Shown one piece after another: positions 34,822-42,326 of a DNA stretch of 42,326 nt. The position numbers were made by a program, and so were the translations under genes. The notes beneath the pieces are model-generated. The model saw nothing but the letters and a program-made list of their open reading frames with translations. It ran no database searches and was not told the DNA's origin. The DNA is from an uncultured Pelagibacteraceae bacterium (lineage in GTDB: Bacteria; Pseudomonadota; Alphaproteobacteria; Pelagibacterales; Pelagibacteraceae), in NCBI GenBank assembly GCA_902610515.1, contig CACLVZ010000006.1, forward strand, positions 1-42,326, in the 5' to 3' direction. Numbering within the stretch: the stretch's first letter is position 1; each line of letters opens with the position of its first letter.

Positions 34822-36197
34822 TTTAAAAAATAAAAAGATCCAAGACCTAAGAACGATAAAAAACCAATCACATCGGTAATTGTTGTAACAAATACACTAG
34901 AAGCTAATGCTGGGTCGATATTTAATTTTTTAAGTGATACTGGCACTAGAATTCCGAATAATCCAGCTACGATCATATTTAAGATCATTGATATACCAAT
35001 TAAAATTGAAAGATTAATTTCTTTAAACCAAAATTGAACAATAACTGCAGTGATTATTGCAAAGATTACTCCATTTAAGATACCAATTAAAAACTCTTTA
35101 CCAACAACACGATTAAAATTACTTTTTGATAGTTCTTTTGTTGCTATCGCTCTTATTGTTACAGCTAAAGTTTGCATACCAGCATTTCCACCCATTGATG
35201 CAACTATCGGCATTAAAAATGCCAGAGCAACCATTTGTTCTATTGATGCTCCAAAAAAACTAATTACCCATGTTGCTAATAAGGCAGTAAATAAATTTAA
35301 TAATAACCAATTGAACCTTCTTTTTGTTTTTATCATCACACTGTCAGTGATTTCTTCATCGCCAACACCAGCTAAACGTAAAACATCTTCCTCGGCTTCC
35401 TCTTGTACAACGGTTACAACGTCATCTGCCGTGATCATGCCAACTAATTTATTATCTTTATTGACTACTCCCGCAGAAACAAGATTATAATTTTCAAAAG
35501 TATGCCCAACTTCTTCTTGATCCATATTTGCTGATATTAAAACTGGCATCTCAGACATAATAGAGTTCATTTTCAATTCTCTTGGAGTTCTCAAAACTCT
35601 TGATGACGGGACTGTACCTATGGGTTTAAAATCATTATTTACAATAAATATTTCTAAAAATTCTTTTGGTAAATCTTTTGTTTCTCTCAAATAATCTATA
35701 GTTTGTCCAACTGACCAATTACTAGGAACTGCAGCAAATTCTCTTTGCATTATTCTTGCGGCTGAGTCTTCAGGATAACTTAGACCTTCTTCAATTAAAA
35801 ATTTATCTTTTGGAGGAAGTTTCTCCAATATTTTTTCTTTTGTCTCTTTTTCTATATTTTCTAAAATCTTTATTGCATCATCGGACTCTAATCTTTTTAT
35901 AATTTTAATAATTGACTCGATTGATAGTAATTTTAACACCTCTCCTTGAATTGATTCATTTAGTTCTATAAAAATTTCAGGATCTATATTAAATGACTCT
36001 AATTCGATAAGTTTTACTCTCGTATCTGGATTTAAATTTTCAATTAAATTTGCTACATCAGCTTCATGCAAGTCTTTAAGAGTTTGATTAATAAATTGTA
36101 TATCTCCACTTTCAATTTTTTCACTGAAAGTGCTTATAAACTCTTTATTAAAATCTAAATTTACTTTTTTATTTCCTGTTGATTTTAGAAGAGCCAT
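34818..36197 (-). CDS. mgtE: Magnesium transporter MgtE
   Basis: A 459-residue Mg2+ channel/transporter. It has the cytoplasmic N domain (about 15-140), two CBS domains (about 145-270, with MITADDVVTVVQEEAEED) that sense Mg2+ in studied homologues, and five C-terminal membrane segments with the pore motif PIVASMGGNAGMQTLAV (about 330-346). Length and order are normal. It is a single-gene unit divergent from lipB across 58 bp; I see no riboswitch (for example an M-box) upstream. Confidence 0.96.
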   Translation of the reverse strand: MALLKSTGNKKVNLDFNKEFISTFSEKIESGDIQFINQTLKDLHEADVANLIENLNPDTRVKLIELESFNIDPEIFIELNESIQGEVLKLLSIESIIKIIKRLESDDAIKILENIEKETKEKILEKLPPKDKFLIEEGLSYPEDSAARIMQREFAAVPSNWSVGQTIDYLRETKDLPKEFLEIFIVNNDFKPIGTVPSSRVLRTPRELKMNSIMSEMPVLISANMDQEEVGHTFENYNLVSAGVVNKDNKLVGMITADDVVTVVQEEAEEDVLRLAGVGDEEITDSVMIKTKRRFNWLLLNLFTALLATWVISFFGASIEQMVALAFLMPIVASMGGNAGMQTLAVTIRAIATKELSKSNFNRVVGKEFLIGILNGVIFAIITAVIVQFWFKEINLSILIGISMILNMIVAGLFGILVPVSLKKLNIDPALASSVFVTTITDVIGFLSFLGLGSFYFLN

Positions 36198-36255
36198 AAA
36201 TACCTTATTAAGTTTTTTGAGACTAATAGTCTATAAAGTGATAAAATTCAACTAA

Positions 36256-36867
36256 ATGAGTATAGAGATTAAGTACAGCCAACAACGTATTGCCTACAAA
36301 AAAGCAATGAATTTTCTCAACAAAAGAGTTGATGAACTAAAAAATGGAAAAAACAAAGAGCTTATTTGGGTACTTGAACATCCAAAAACCTACACAGCAG
36401 GAGTAAGTTTTAGTCATAAAGATATTTTAAATAAAACAGTAAATTTAATTAAAACAAATCGAGGAGGTAAAATAACATTACATAACCCAGGACAAACAGT
36501 AGTTTATTTTGCAATTAATTTAAATAAAAGAAAAAAAGATATTAGAAAGTTTATTAATGTAATTGAGGATAGTATTATTGAATTTTTAAAAATCTATAGA
36601 ATTAATGCTAAAAAAGATAAAAAAAATATTGGTATATGGGTTAATGATAAAAAGATTGCAGCAATAGGTCTAAGAGTTTCTAGATGGATAGCATTTCATG
36701 GATGCTCAATAAATATCAATAATAATATAAAAGACTATCTCAAAATAATTCCTTGTGGTTTAGACAACAGAAAAATTACATCTATAAATTTAGAAAAAAA
36801 AGTAATTCCTAGAAACTTTAAAAAAAAATTAGCAGATATCTTTACAAAAAATATTGAAAAAATTTAA
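36256..36867 (+). CDS. lipB: Lipoyl(octanoyl) transferase
   Basis: A 203-residue enzyme moving octanoyl groups from acyl-ACP to lipoyl domains of 2-oxoacid dehydrogenases and the glycine cleavage system. The substrate-pocket motif TNRGGKITLHNPGQ (about 67-80) and the dyad residues K133 (DKKIAAIGLR) and C167 (IIPCGLDN) are present. The usual FALNVN strand is replaced by CSININN, a mild variation. Its end overlaps the convergent pseudouridine synthase gene by 4 bp. A single-gene unit. Confidence 0.95.
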   Translation: MSIEIKYSQQRIAYKKAMNFLNKRVDELKNGKNKELIWVLEHPKTYTAGVSFSHKDILNKTVNLIKTNRGGKITLHNPGQTVVYFAINLNKRKKDIRKFINVIEDSIIEFLKIYRINAKKDKKNIGIWVNDKKIAAIGLRVSRWIAFHGCSININNNIKDYLKIIPCGLDNRKITSINLEKKVIPRNFKKKLADIFTKNIEKI

Positions 36868-37760
36868 AAATTTTTACTTAAAAATTTACCAAAATTTTCA
36901 CTATAATTTGCTTTAAAATTGTATCTTATATTTTTAATCATAAATTTTACTTTATAAGAATGTAGCATAAGGTTTTTTATTTTGAGATTTTTATTATTAG
37001 ATATAAAATATTTTTTATCACCAATTATTGGGTTTCCTAAATTTAATAATTGTTTTCTTAATTGATGTTTTCTTCCGGTAACTGGTTTAAGTTCGACGTA
37101 TGAGTATAACTTGTTTGACTTGATTATTTTCAAATGTGAAATAGCTTTTTGTGTAATCTTTTTGCCTTTATCAAAAATTGTTAAATCATCTATTAAAGTT
37201 TTAGAGATTTTAATTTGACCGTATGTTAGAGCTAGATAACTTTTATGGATTTTTCTTATTCTAAATAAACTGGTAAATAATTGAGCAAATTCCCTATTTT
37301 TAGCTACTATTAAAATTCCAGAAGTATCTTTATCAATTCTATGAACGATAAAAGGTTTTGAATTTTCAAAATATTTTGTATCTTTAATTACATCTATAAT
37401 ATTTCTAAATGATTTAGTTCCTGATTGAACTGGTATTCCCGCTGGTTTATTTATAACTATAAAATTTTCATTATTTTCAATTATATAATCATCGTATTCT
37501 TCTACCTCTTGTTTATTTGGCTTGTATTTAATTATTGAAATATTTTTTTTTGGTTTAATTTTTGAGATGTCATAAACAATTATAGTATCTCCTTCCTGAA
37601 CTCTATAAGAAGTTTTAGTTTTTTTTTTGTTTACCTTTACTTTATTTTGCCTAATAATTTTTTGAATTAGTGATTGTGGAATATCTAAAACATTTAATTT
37701 AAACCACTTGTCAAAACGTGAGTCATTAAAGTCATGGCTGACTGTGAAGGTTTTGGGCAT
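36864..37760 (-). CDS. rluC: RluC/RluD-family 23S rRNA pseudouridine synthase
   Basis: A 298-residue enzyme with an N-terminal S4 RNA-binding domain (about 14-62) and the catalytic motif VHRIDKDTSGILIVAKN, where D143 is the nucleophilic aspartate. KPAGIPVQSG and GRKHQLRKQLLNLGNPIIGD are further RluA-superfamily signatures. It most resembles RluC, which modifies 23S rRNA at several positions, but RluD cannot be excluded from sequence alone. It lies 12 bp behind rplQ, so it may be expressed as the tail of the ribosomal protein operon, fitting a role in ribosome assembly. Confidence 0.88.
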   Translation of the reverse strand: MPKTFTVSHDFNDSRFDKWFKLNVLDIPQSLIQKIIRQNKVKVNKKKTKTSYRVQEGDTIIVYDISKIKPKKNISIIKYKPNKQEVEEYDDYIIENNENFIVINKPAGIPVQSGTKSFRNIIDVIKDTKYFENSKPFIVHRIDKDTSGILIVAKNREFAQLFTSLFRIRKIHKSYLALTYGQIKISKTLIDDLTIFDKGKKITQKAISHLKIIKSNKLYSYVELKPVTGRKHQLRKQLLNLGNPIIGDKKYFISNNKNLKIKNLMLHSYKVKFMIKNIRYNFKANYSENFGKFLSKNF

Positions 37761-37772
37761 TTAAAACTTAGA

Positions 37773-38219
37773 CTATTTTTTTGTTAATTTTAAATCTTTT
37801 TGATCCTGGGATTTTTCCTTAGTCTCTATTTTTTTAGGTTTATCAACTTTTTTTGCTTCCGGATTTCTATCGACAAGTTCAATTACTGCCATTGGAGCGT
37901 CATCCCCAGTTCTAAATCCGGCTTTTAAAACTCTACAATAACCACCTTTCCTAGCGCTATATCTTTTAGAAAGCTCGTCAAAGACTTTGGAGACTGATTG
38001 TTTGTTTTGTAACTTTGAAAATAGCCTTTTTTTATTACTAAGAATATTTTTTTTACCTATTGTGATAACTTTATCAATTTGTGGTTTAAGCTCCTTAGCT
38101 TTTGGAAGCGTAGTTATGATTTGTTCATATTTGATTAAAGAATTAAGCATATTTTTAAATAACGCTTTTCTATGTTCGCTAGTTTTATTAAGTTTTCTGT
38201 AGCCTAGTCCGTGTCTCAT
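37773..38219 (-). CDS. rplQ: 50S ribosomal protein L17
   Basis: A 148-residue L17. It opens [29 protein letters not shown], the family signature, and has [30 protein letters not shown] Lys/Glu-rich tail of about 30 residues ([16 protein letters not shown]...) extends beyond the core, as seen in a number of alphaproteobacteria. Its ATG shares a base with the rpoA stop. Order rpsM-rpsK-rpoA-rplQ is the conserved end of the alpha operon. Confidence 0.98.
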   Translation of the reverse strand: MRHGLGYRKLNKTSEHRKALFKNMLNSLIKYEQIITTLPKAKELKPQIDKVITIGKKNILSNKKRLFSKLQNKQSVSKVFDELSKRYSARKGGYCRVLKAGFRTGDDAPMAVIELVDRNPEAKKVDKPKKIETKEKSQDQKDLKLTKK

Positions 38220-39253
38220 TAGTAATTATTTTCCTCTAATTTTTTCGATAACTCAGCAATATTATCTGGTGGCCAGTTTGGTATCTCCATGCCAAGATAT
38301 AAAGACATAGTATTTAAAACTTCTTTGATCTCATTTAATGACTTTCTTCCAAAATTTGGAGTTCTTAACATTTCTGGTTCAGTTTTTTGTACTAAATCTC
38401 CGATATAAATAATATTATCATTTTTTAAACAATTCATAGACCGAACTGATAACTCTAGCTCTTCTACTCTTTTTAATAGATTCCTATTGAATTCTGGCTC
38501 TGAAGTTTTTACTTCTTTTACTATTTCTTGAGGGTCTTCAAAATTTACAAACATAGCTAATTGATCTTGAAAAATTCTAGCAGAGTAAGCAATGGCGTCT
38601 TCTGCGTCAACTGTTCCATTCGTTTCAACTGTCATAACCAATTTGTCATAATCCAAAGCACTTCCTGCTCTTGTGTTTTCTACTGAGTAAGAAACTTTTT
38701 TTACTGGACTAAATAAAGAGTCAATTGATATCAAACCTAGTGGACTATCATCAGATTTATTTTTTGGAGCTTGAACATATCCTTTACCTGTACTTACCAT
38801 TAACTCCATATGAAAGTGGGTTTTTTCGTCAAGATTACAAATAGTTTGCTCTGGATTTAAAATTTCGATCTCAGATACTAAAGTTATATCCTTTGCTTTT
38901 ACCTCTTTAGGGCCTTTTATATCTAAAATAAGTTTTTTTGGATTTGAAGATGACGATTTTATAGCTAAATTTTTCACATTAAGAACTATATCTGTAACAT
39001 CTTCCCTCACTCCTTTAATTGATGAAAACTCATGCAATACTCCATCTATCTGAATTGAAGTTACTGCAGCACCTTGTATTGATGACAATAAAATTCTTCT
39101 AAGAGAATTTCCTATAGTTTGACCAAAACCTTTTTCTAGTGGTTCTGCAATAACTTTGGCTATTGTTTTGTCATCGTTACTGGTAATATCAAGTTTGCCA
39201 GGTTTAATTAATGATTTCCAATTTTTATCGATGATGTTTGAAGTTGTTTGCAT
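38219..39253 (-). CDS. rpoA: RNA polymerase alpha subunit
   Basis: A 344-residue alpha subunit. The N-terminal dimerisation domain contains [43 protein letters not shown] (about 36-78); the C-terminal domain has [48 protein letters not shown], which contacts UP elements and activators. The length is normal. It follows rpsK immediately (no gap) and overlaps rplQ by one base. Confidence 0.98.
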   Translation of the reverse strand: MQTTSNIIDKNWKSLIKPGKLDITSNDDKTIAKVIAEPLEKGFGQTIGNSLRRILLSSIQGAAVTSIQIDGVLHEFSSIKGVREDVTDIVLNVKNLAIKSSSSNPKKLILDIKGPKEVKAKDITLVSEIEILNPEQTICNLDEKTHFHMELMVSTGKGYVQAPKNKSDDSPLGLISIDSLFSPVKKVSYSVENTRAGSALDYDKLVMTVETNGTVDAEDAIAYSARIFQDQLAMFVNFEDPQEIVKEVKTSEPEFNRNLLKRVEELELSVRSMNCLKNDNIIYIGDLVQKTEPEMLRTPNFGRKSLNEIKEVLNTMSLYLGMEIPNWPPDNIAELSKKLEENNY

Positions 39254-39700
39254 TTATACTCTCCTTCTTTTAGGTGGCCTCGCTCCATTATGTGGCATAG
39301 GTGTTGTATCCTTTATTGATAGAATTTTAAAACCCTTTGATTGTAAAGATCTTAAAGCTGTCTCTCTTCCAGAGCCTGGACCTTTTACTTGTACTGTCAA
39401 AGTTCTGAGACCTTGTTCGTAAGCCTTGGCTCCAGCATCGTCAGCCGCGACTTGAGCAGCGTATGGTGTAGATTTTCTTGAACCTTTAAATCCTTTAGCT
39501 CCTGCTGAAGACCATGACACTACATTACCATTTTCATCAGCTATTGAAACGATCGTGTTGTTAAAAGTAGAATAAACGTATGCTATCCCAGAAGTTATAT
39601 TTTTCTTTACTTTTTTCTTTTTTTTGAAAGTACTAATTTTTTTTGTTTCAATTTTTTTTTCTTCAGTTTTTAATTGATCTTTATCTTTTTTTTTATTCAT
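39254..39700 (-). CDS. rpsK: 30S ribosomal protein S11
   Basis: A 148-residue S11. The conserved core starts at [25 protein letters not shown] (about residue 28) and ends with the family's [16 protein letters not shown]. The first 25 or so residues are Lys/Glu-rich and make the protein about 20 residues longer than the common 129-residue form; there is no internal start codon that would remove them. It lies 2 bp behind rpsM and directly before rpoA. Confidence 0.97.
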   Translation of the reverse strand: MNKKKDKDQLKTEEKKIETKKISTFKKKKKVKKNITSGIAYVYSTFNNTIVSIADENGNVVSWSSAGAKGFKGSRKSTPYAAQVAADDAGAKAYEQGLRTLTVQVKGPGSGRETALRSLQSKGFKILSIKDTTPMPHNGARPPKRRRV

Positions 39701-39702
39701 TT

Positions 39703-40086
39703 TTATTTTTTCAAAGGTGTTAATTTTTTGCCTGCAATCGCTATGGCCTTACCTTTTCTTGTTCTTGCATTACATTGTGTTCTCTGTCCTCTAACCGGCA
39801 ATTTTTTTTTGTGTCTTGATCCTCTATAACATGCTAGATCTACTAACCTTTTGATATTTACTGAAGTTTCTCTTCTTAAATCACCCTCTACTTTGTGATT
39901 TGCATCTATAAATTCTCTTATTTTTAAAACTTGCTCTTCGGATAAATTATTTACTCTTGTTGATGCTGGAATGTTAAGTTTTTGACAAATTTTTTTCGAT
40001 GAATGCAGGCCAATTCCGTGAATATATGTTAAAGCTACACTAACAACTTTATTTTGTGGAATATTTATTCCTGCTATACGAGCCAT
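39703..40086 (-). CDS. rpsM: 30S ribosomal protein S13
   Basis: A 127-residue S13 beginning [26 protein letters not shown]; the C-terminal [26 protein letters not shown] segment contacts tRNA at the head of the 30S subunit. Length is normal. A 52-bp gap separates it from adk upstream, the widest in this operon; no gene for L36 (rpmJ) fits there, in keeping with alphaproteobacterial order adk-rpsM. Confidence 0.98.
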   Translation of the reverse strand: MARIAGINIPQNKVVSVALTYIHGIGLHSSKKICQKLNIPASTRVNNLSEEQVLKIREFIDANHKVEGDLRRETSVNIKRLVDLACYRGSRHKKKLPVRGQRTQCNARTRKGKAIAIAGKKLTPLKK

Positions 40087-40138
40087 AATTAAATGAGTTT
40101 TGTTATCCTGCGTATTTATATTGTGAAATTATTCAAAG

Positions 40139-40711
40139 TCAACCCTTGATAGCTTCAATTATACCGCTAATTTCACTATTAATTTCAGTTATCGTTGCCT
40201 CACCTTTTATAACTTTCAGTAATTTTGATTTCTCATAATACTCGAGAACTGGTTTTGATGATTTTTCATACGTTTGATATCTTTTAATTGCTACTTGTTC
40301 ATTGTCATCTTTTCTATTTTCTTGGCTTTGTCTTTCTAAAATTCTTTTTTTAACTGTTTCTAAACTCACAGATAATTTTAAAACAAGATTAATTTTTTGA
40401 TTAAATTTATTTAATAAATTATCTAGATTAACAGCTTGATTTAAAGTTCTTGGATATCCATCAAAAATAATCTTATTTTTATATTTTTCATTAGATATAA
40501 ATTTCTCAATTAAATTACCAACAATGTTATCCGAAACTAGCTCACCAGCATTCATAATTGAGGATATTTCTAATCCTAATTTAGTTTTATTATTTATTTC
40601 TTCTCGCAAAAGGTCTCCAGTAGATAATTGATAAAGGTTGTATTTATTTACAATAAATTTTGATTGAGTTCCTTTGCCGGCACCTGGTGGACCAAAAATA
40701 ACTAAATTCAT
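40139..40711 (-). CDS. adk: Adenylate kinase
   Basis: A 190-residue kinase interconverting 2 ADP and ATP plus AMP. The P-loop is FGPPGAGKGTQS (about 5-16); STGDLLREE, DGYPRTLNQA and the basic KKRILERQ segment follow. It is the short form: the zinc/LID insertion of long adenylate kinases is missing, as in other alphaproteobacteria. It sits 8 bp behind secY in the conserved secY-adk-rpsM order. Confidence 0.97.
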   Translation of the reverse strand: MNLVIFGPPGAGKGTQSKFIVNKYNLYQLSTGDLLREEINNKTKLGLEISSIMNAGELVSDNIVGNLIEKFISNEKYKNKIIFDGYPRTLNQAVNLDNLLNKFNQKINLVLKLSVSLETVKKRILERQSQENRKDDNEQVAIKRYQTYEKSSKPVLEYYEKSKLLKVIKGEATITEINSEISGIIEAIKG

Positions 40712-40719
40712 TTAATCAA

Positions 40720-42024
40720 TTATTTTCCAAACTTTGTTTTTTTGATCAAAGACTCGTATTGAGAGCTCATTAATCTTGTTTGAACTTGGGTAACCGTATC
40801 CATGGCTACGACTACAACTATTAAAATTGATGTGCCCCCTAAGTAAAATGGAATTGGATATTTTGCAATTAAAAACTCGGGCATTAAACAAACAAATGTT
40901 AAATATATTGAACCAACAGTGGTTAATCTTATTAGAATAGTTTCAATATATTCTGCGGTTCTTTCCCCTGGTCTTATTCCAGGAATATATCCGCCGTATT
41001 TTCTTAAATTCTCTGCAGTCTCTTTTGGATTAAATACAATTGATGTATAAAAGAAAGAGAAAAAAATAATACCAGAAGCATATAACAGCATATATAATGG
41101 TTGTCCCTGAGTAAACATTGATGATATTTTTAAAAAATTATCAGACTCAGCGAATCCAAAGTTTGAGACAGTAACAGGTAACAACAATAAAGCAGATGCA
41201 AAAATTGCTGGTATAACACCTGCGGTATTTATTTTAAGTGGTAAATGAGAGGACTCTCCTCCATACATTTTATTTCCAACTTGTCTTTTTGGGTAGTTTA
41301 TGAGTATTTTTCTCATTGCTCGCTCAAAAAATACGATGAATAAAACTGTGAATATAACTAAAATGAATATACCCACTATCATTAAAGCTGATAAAGCCCC
41401 TGTTCTACCGAGCTCAAAAGTTGATGCTAGAGCCCGAGGTATCTCAGCAACAATTCCAGAAAATATTATTAATGAAATACCATTTCCGACTCCCCTCAAT
41501 GTTATTTGCTCACCTAACCACATTAAAAATGTTGTTCCAGCTACTAAAGATATCGTAGTCATTATTCTAAAAGAATATCCTGGTTCAATTACTAAATTCC
41601 CGGCATTTTCTAAGCCGATGGCTACACCATAACCTTGTAAACAAGCGATCAAAACTGTTCCGTATCTAGTTATTTGAGTAATTTTTTTTCTGCCAATCTC
41701 GCCTTGTTCTTTCAAGTTTTTAAAATAATCGGATACTCCAGTTAATAACTGCACGATAATTGCAGATGAAATGTAGGGCATAATTCCTAATGCGAATATA
41801 GCCATTCTTGTGACTGCACCACCAGAAAACATATTAAACATTCCGAGTAAGCCTTTTTGGCTTGAAGACATTATTTCTTTTAAAGCCACTGGATCAATTC
41901 CAGCTAAAGGTACATATGTACCTAATCTATAAATGGCTAAAATTAATATTGTAAAAAAAATTCTATTTTTTAAATCTTTTGCTTGACTGAATGCTCCGGT
42001 GGTATTGAGTGTTTCACTAGACAT
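40720..42024 (-). CDS. secY: Protein translocase subunit SecY
   Basis: A 434-residue channel protein of the general secretion pathway with ten membrane segments. Typical stretches are LKNRIFFTILILAIYRLGTYVPLAGID at the N-terminus, LLGMFNMFSGGAVTRMAIFALGIMPYISSAIIVQLL, and the late cytoplasmic loop NLRKYGGYIPGIRPGERTAEYI used in SecA/ribosome contact. The ATG at 42022-42024 lies 11 bp after rplO. Length is normal. Confidence 0.98.
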   Translation of the reverse strand: MSSETLNTTGAFSQAKDLKNRIFFTILILAIYRLGTYVPLAGIDPVALKEIMSSSQKGLLGMFNMFSGGAVTRMAIFALGIMPYISSAIIVQLLTGVSDYFKNLKEQGEIGRKKITQITRYGTVLIACLQGYGVAIGLENAGNLVIEPGYSFRIMTTISLVAGTTFLMWLGEQITLRGVGNGISLIIFSGIVAEIPRALASTFELGRTGALSALMIVGIFILVIFTVLFIVFFERAMRKILINYPKRQVGNKMYGGESSHLPLKINTAGVIPAIFASALLLLPVTVSNFGFAESDNFLKISSMFTQGQPLYMLLYASGIIFFSFFYTSIVFNPKETAENLRKYGGYIPGIRPGERTAEYIETILIRLTTVGSIYLTFVCLMPEFLIAKYPIPFYLGGTSILIVVVVAMDTVTQVQTRLMSSQYESLIKKTKFGK

Positions 42025-42035
42025 ATTCTTTTTCT

Positions 42036-42326
42036 TTATCTTTTGACGATGCTAATTTTTCCACCTACTTTTTGAATTTTTTCTAAGGCTTGTTTTGAAG
42101 CATAGTGTGCAGTTATATCAATATTCTTCTTAAGTTCACCTGATCCAAGAATCTTTAGTTTAATAAATTTTTTATTAACTAATTTTTTATCTTTAAGAAT
42201 TTTAAGATCTAAGTTCTTTTCAATCTTATTCTTGTTTTTTTCTAAAATACTTTGTATCTTTGCAAGATTTAGAACGGCTATTTTCTTTTTATTTATTGTT
42301 TTGAAACCTCTTTTAGGAAGCCTTCT
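42036..42326 (-). CDS. rplO: 50S ribosomal protein L15, C-terminal part
   Basis: The last 96 codons of a frame entering from the right edge. It reads RRLPKRGFKTINKKKIAVLNL at the left of the visible part and ends with LKILGSGELKKNIDITAHYASKQALEKIQKVGGKISIVKR, the L15 C-terminal pattern (ILGxGE...A..FS..A...I...GG). It lies just before secY, as in nearly all bacteria. The N-terminal Gly/Arg-rich half is outside the window. Confidence 0.93.
   Translation of the reverse strand, partial: RRLPKRGFKTINKKKIAVLNLAKIQSILEKNKNKIEKNLDLKILKDKKLVNKKFIKLKILGSGELKKNIDITAHYASKQALEKIQKVGGKISIVKR

Noticed and set aside
35050-35490. A 146-codon open frame on the strand opposite mgtE
   Set aside because: It lies wholly inside mgtE, has no family features, and mirrors the hydrophobic segments of the real protein.
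36198-36255. Possible Mg2+ riboswitch before mgtE
   Set aside because: The spacer is only 58 bp and shows no M-box elements or strong stems.
41300-41632. A 110-codon open frame opposite secY
   Set aside because: Antisense shadow of a membrane protein; no start signal or recognisable motif.
1-42326. CRISPR array, insertion sequence, prophage or toxin-antitoxin module
   Set aside because: No regularly spaced repeats, transposase, integrase or phage gene families were seen; gene content is almost all core metabolism and translation.

Overview
The window looks like a chromosome segment of a SAR11-type alphaproteobacterium (Pelagibacterales, 'Candidatus Pelagibacter' or a close relative). The evidence is the very low GC, the extreme packing (the largest gap between genes is 124 bp and no stretch over 300 bp lacks a gene), AT-rich Lys/Asn/Ile-heavy proteins, and alphaproteobacterial gene orders: glyA-rpiB beside nrdR-ribD; dapA-smpB...spoT-pyrE-pdxJ-acpS-lepB-rnc-recO; pyrB-pyrC-plsY-topA; rplO-secY-adk-rpsM-rpsK-rpoA-rplQ. 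The genus assignment is inferred from these traits, not from a database match.

Layout. 1-2779 (minus): rpiB, glyA, nrdR and the 5' part of ribD. 2851-3843 (plus): hemB. 3844-11157 (minus): ten tightly coupled genes, dapA-smpB-folK-spoT-pyrE-pdxJ-acpS-lepB-rnc-recO. 11189-13435 (plus): a lytic transglycosylase, meeting tRNA-Ser(GCT) on the other strand. 13587-19279: the more accessory part, with a RarD-type permease, a sodium:solute symporter under a TPP riboswitch (ThiV-like, probably for a thiamine precursor), an SOS-type umuDC pair, and an amino-acid-type ABC binding protein plus permease. 19265-25400 (minus): gatC-gatA-gatB-O-methyltransferase-trhO-MATE. 25452-31855 (plus): ruvX-pyrB-pyrC-plsY-topA-ridA. 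31848-33967 (minus): galU-ugd. 34006-36867: panC and lipB (plus) with mgtE (minus). 36864-42326 (minus): the end of the ribosomal protein/secY operon (rplO, secY, adk, rpsM, rpsK, rpoA, rplQ), followed by a RluC/RluD-type pseudouridine synthase.

Most genes are housekeeping: translation, nucleotide and cofactor synthesis, envelope and protein export. I see no phage, insertion sequence, CRISPR array or obviously new defence system. The regulatory details of the 15.9-17.7 kb region are the most interesting part. umuDC has a strong promoter whose -10 box abuts a perfect GTTC-N7-GTTC LexA-type operator. The symporter downstream has a promoter-like sequence inside the last codons of umuC and a very compact TPP aptamer; the aptamer's 3' strand supplies the ribosome-binding site, and its P1 stem may cover the start codon. 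Further points are a shortened Rel/Spo protein lacking the central ribosome-contacting domains, a dihydroorotase homologue lacking its metal-binding HxH, an unusual NrdR zinc knuckle, genes missing from conserved clusters (era, rpoZ, dprA), and convergent gene pairs that all abut or overlap, four of the seven with inverted repeats in or across the coding ends.
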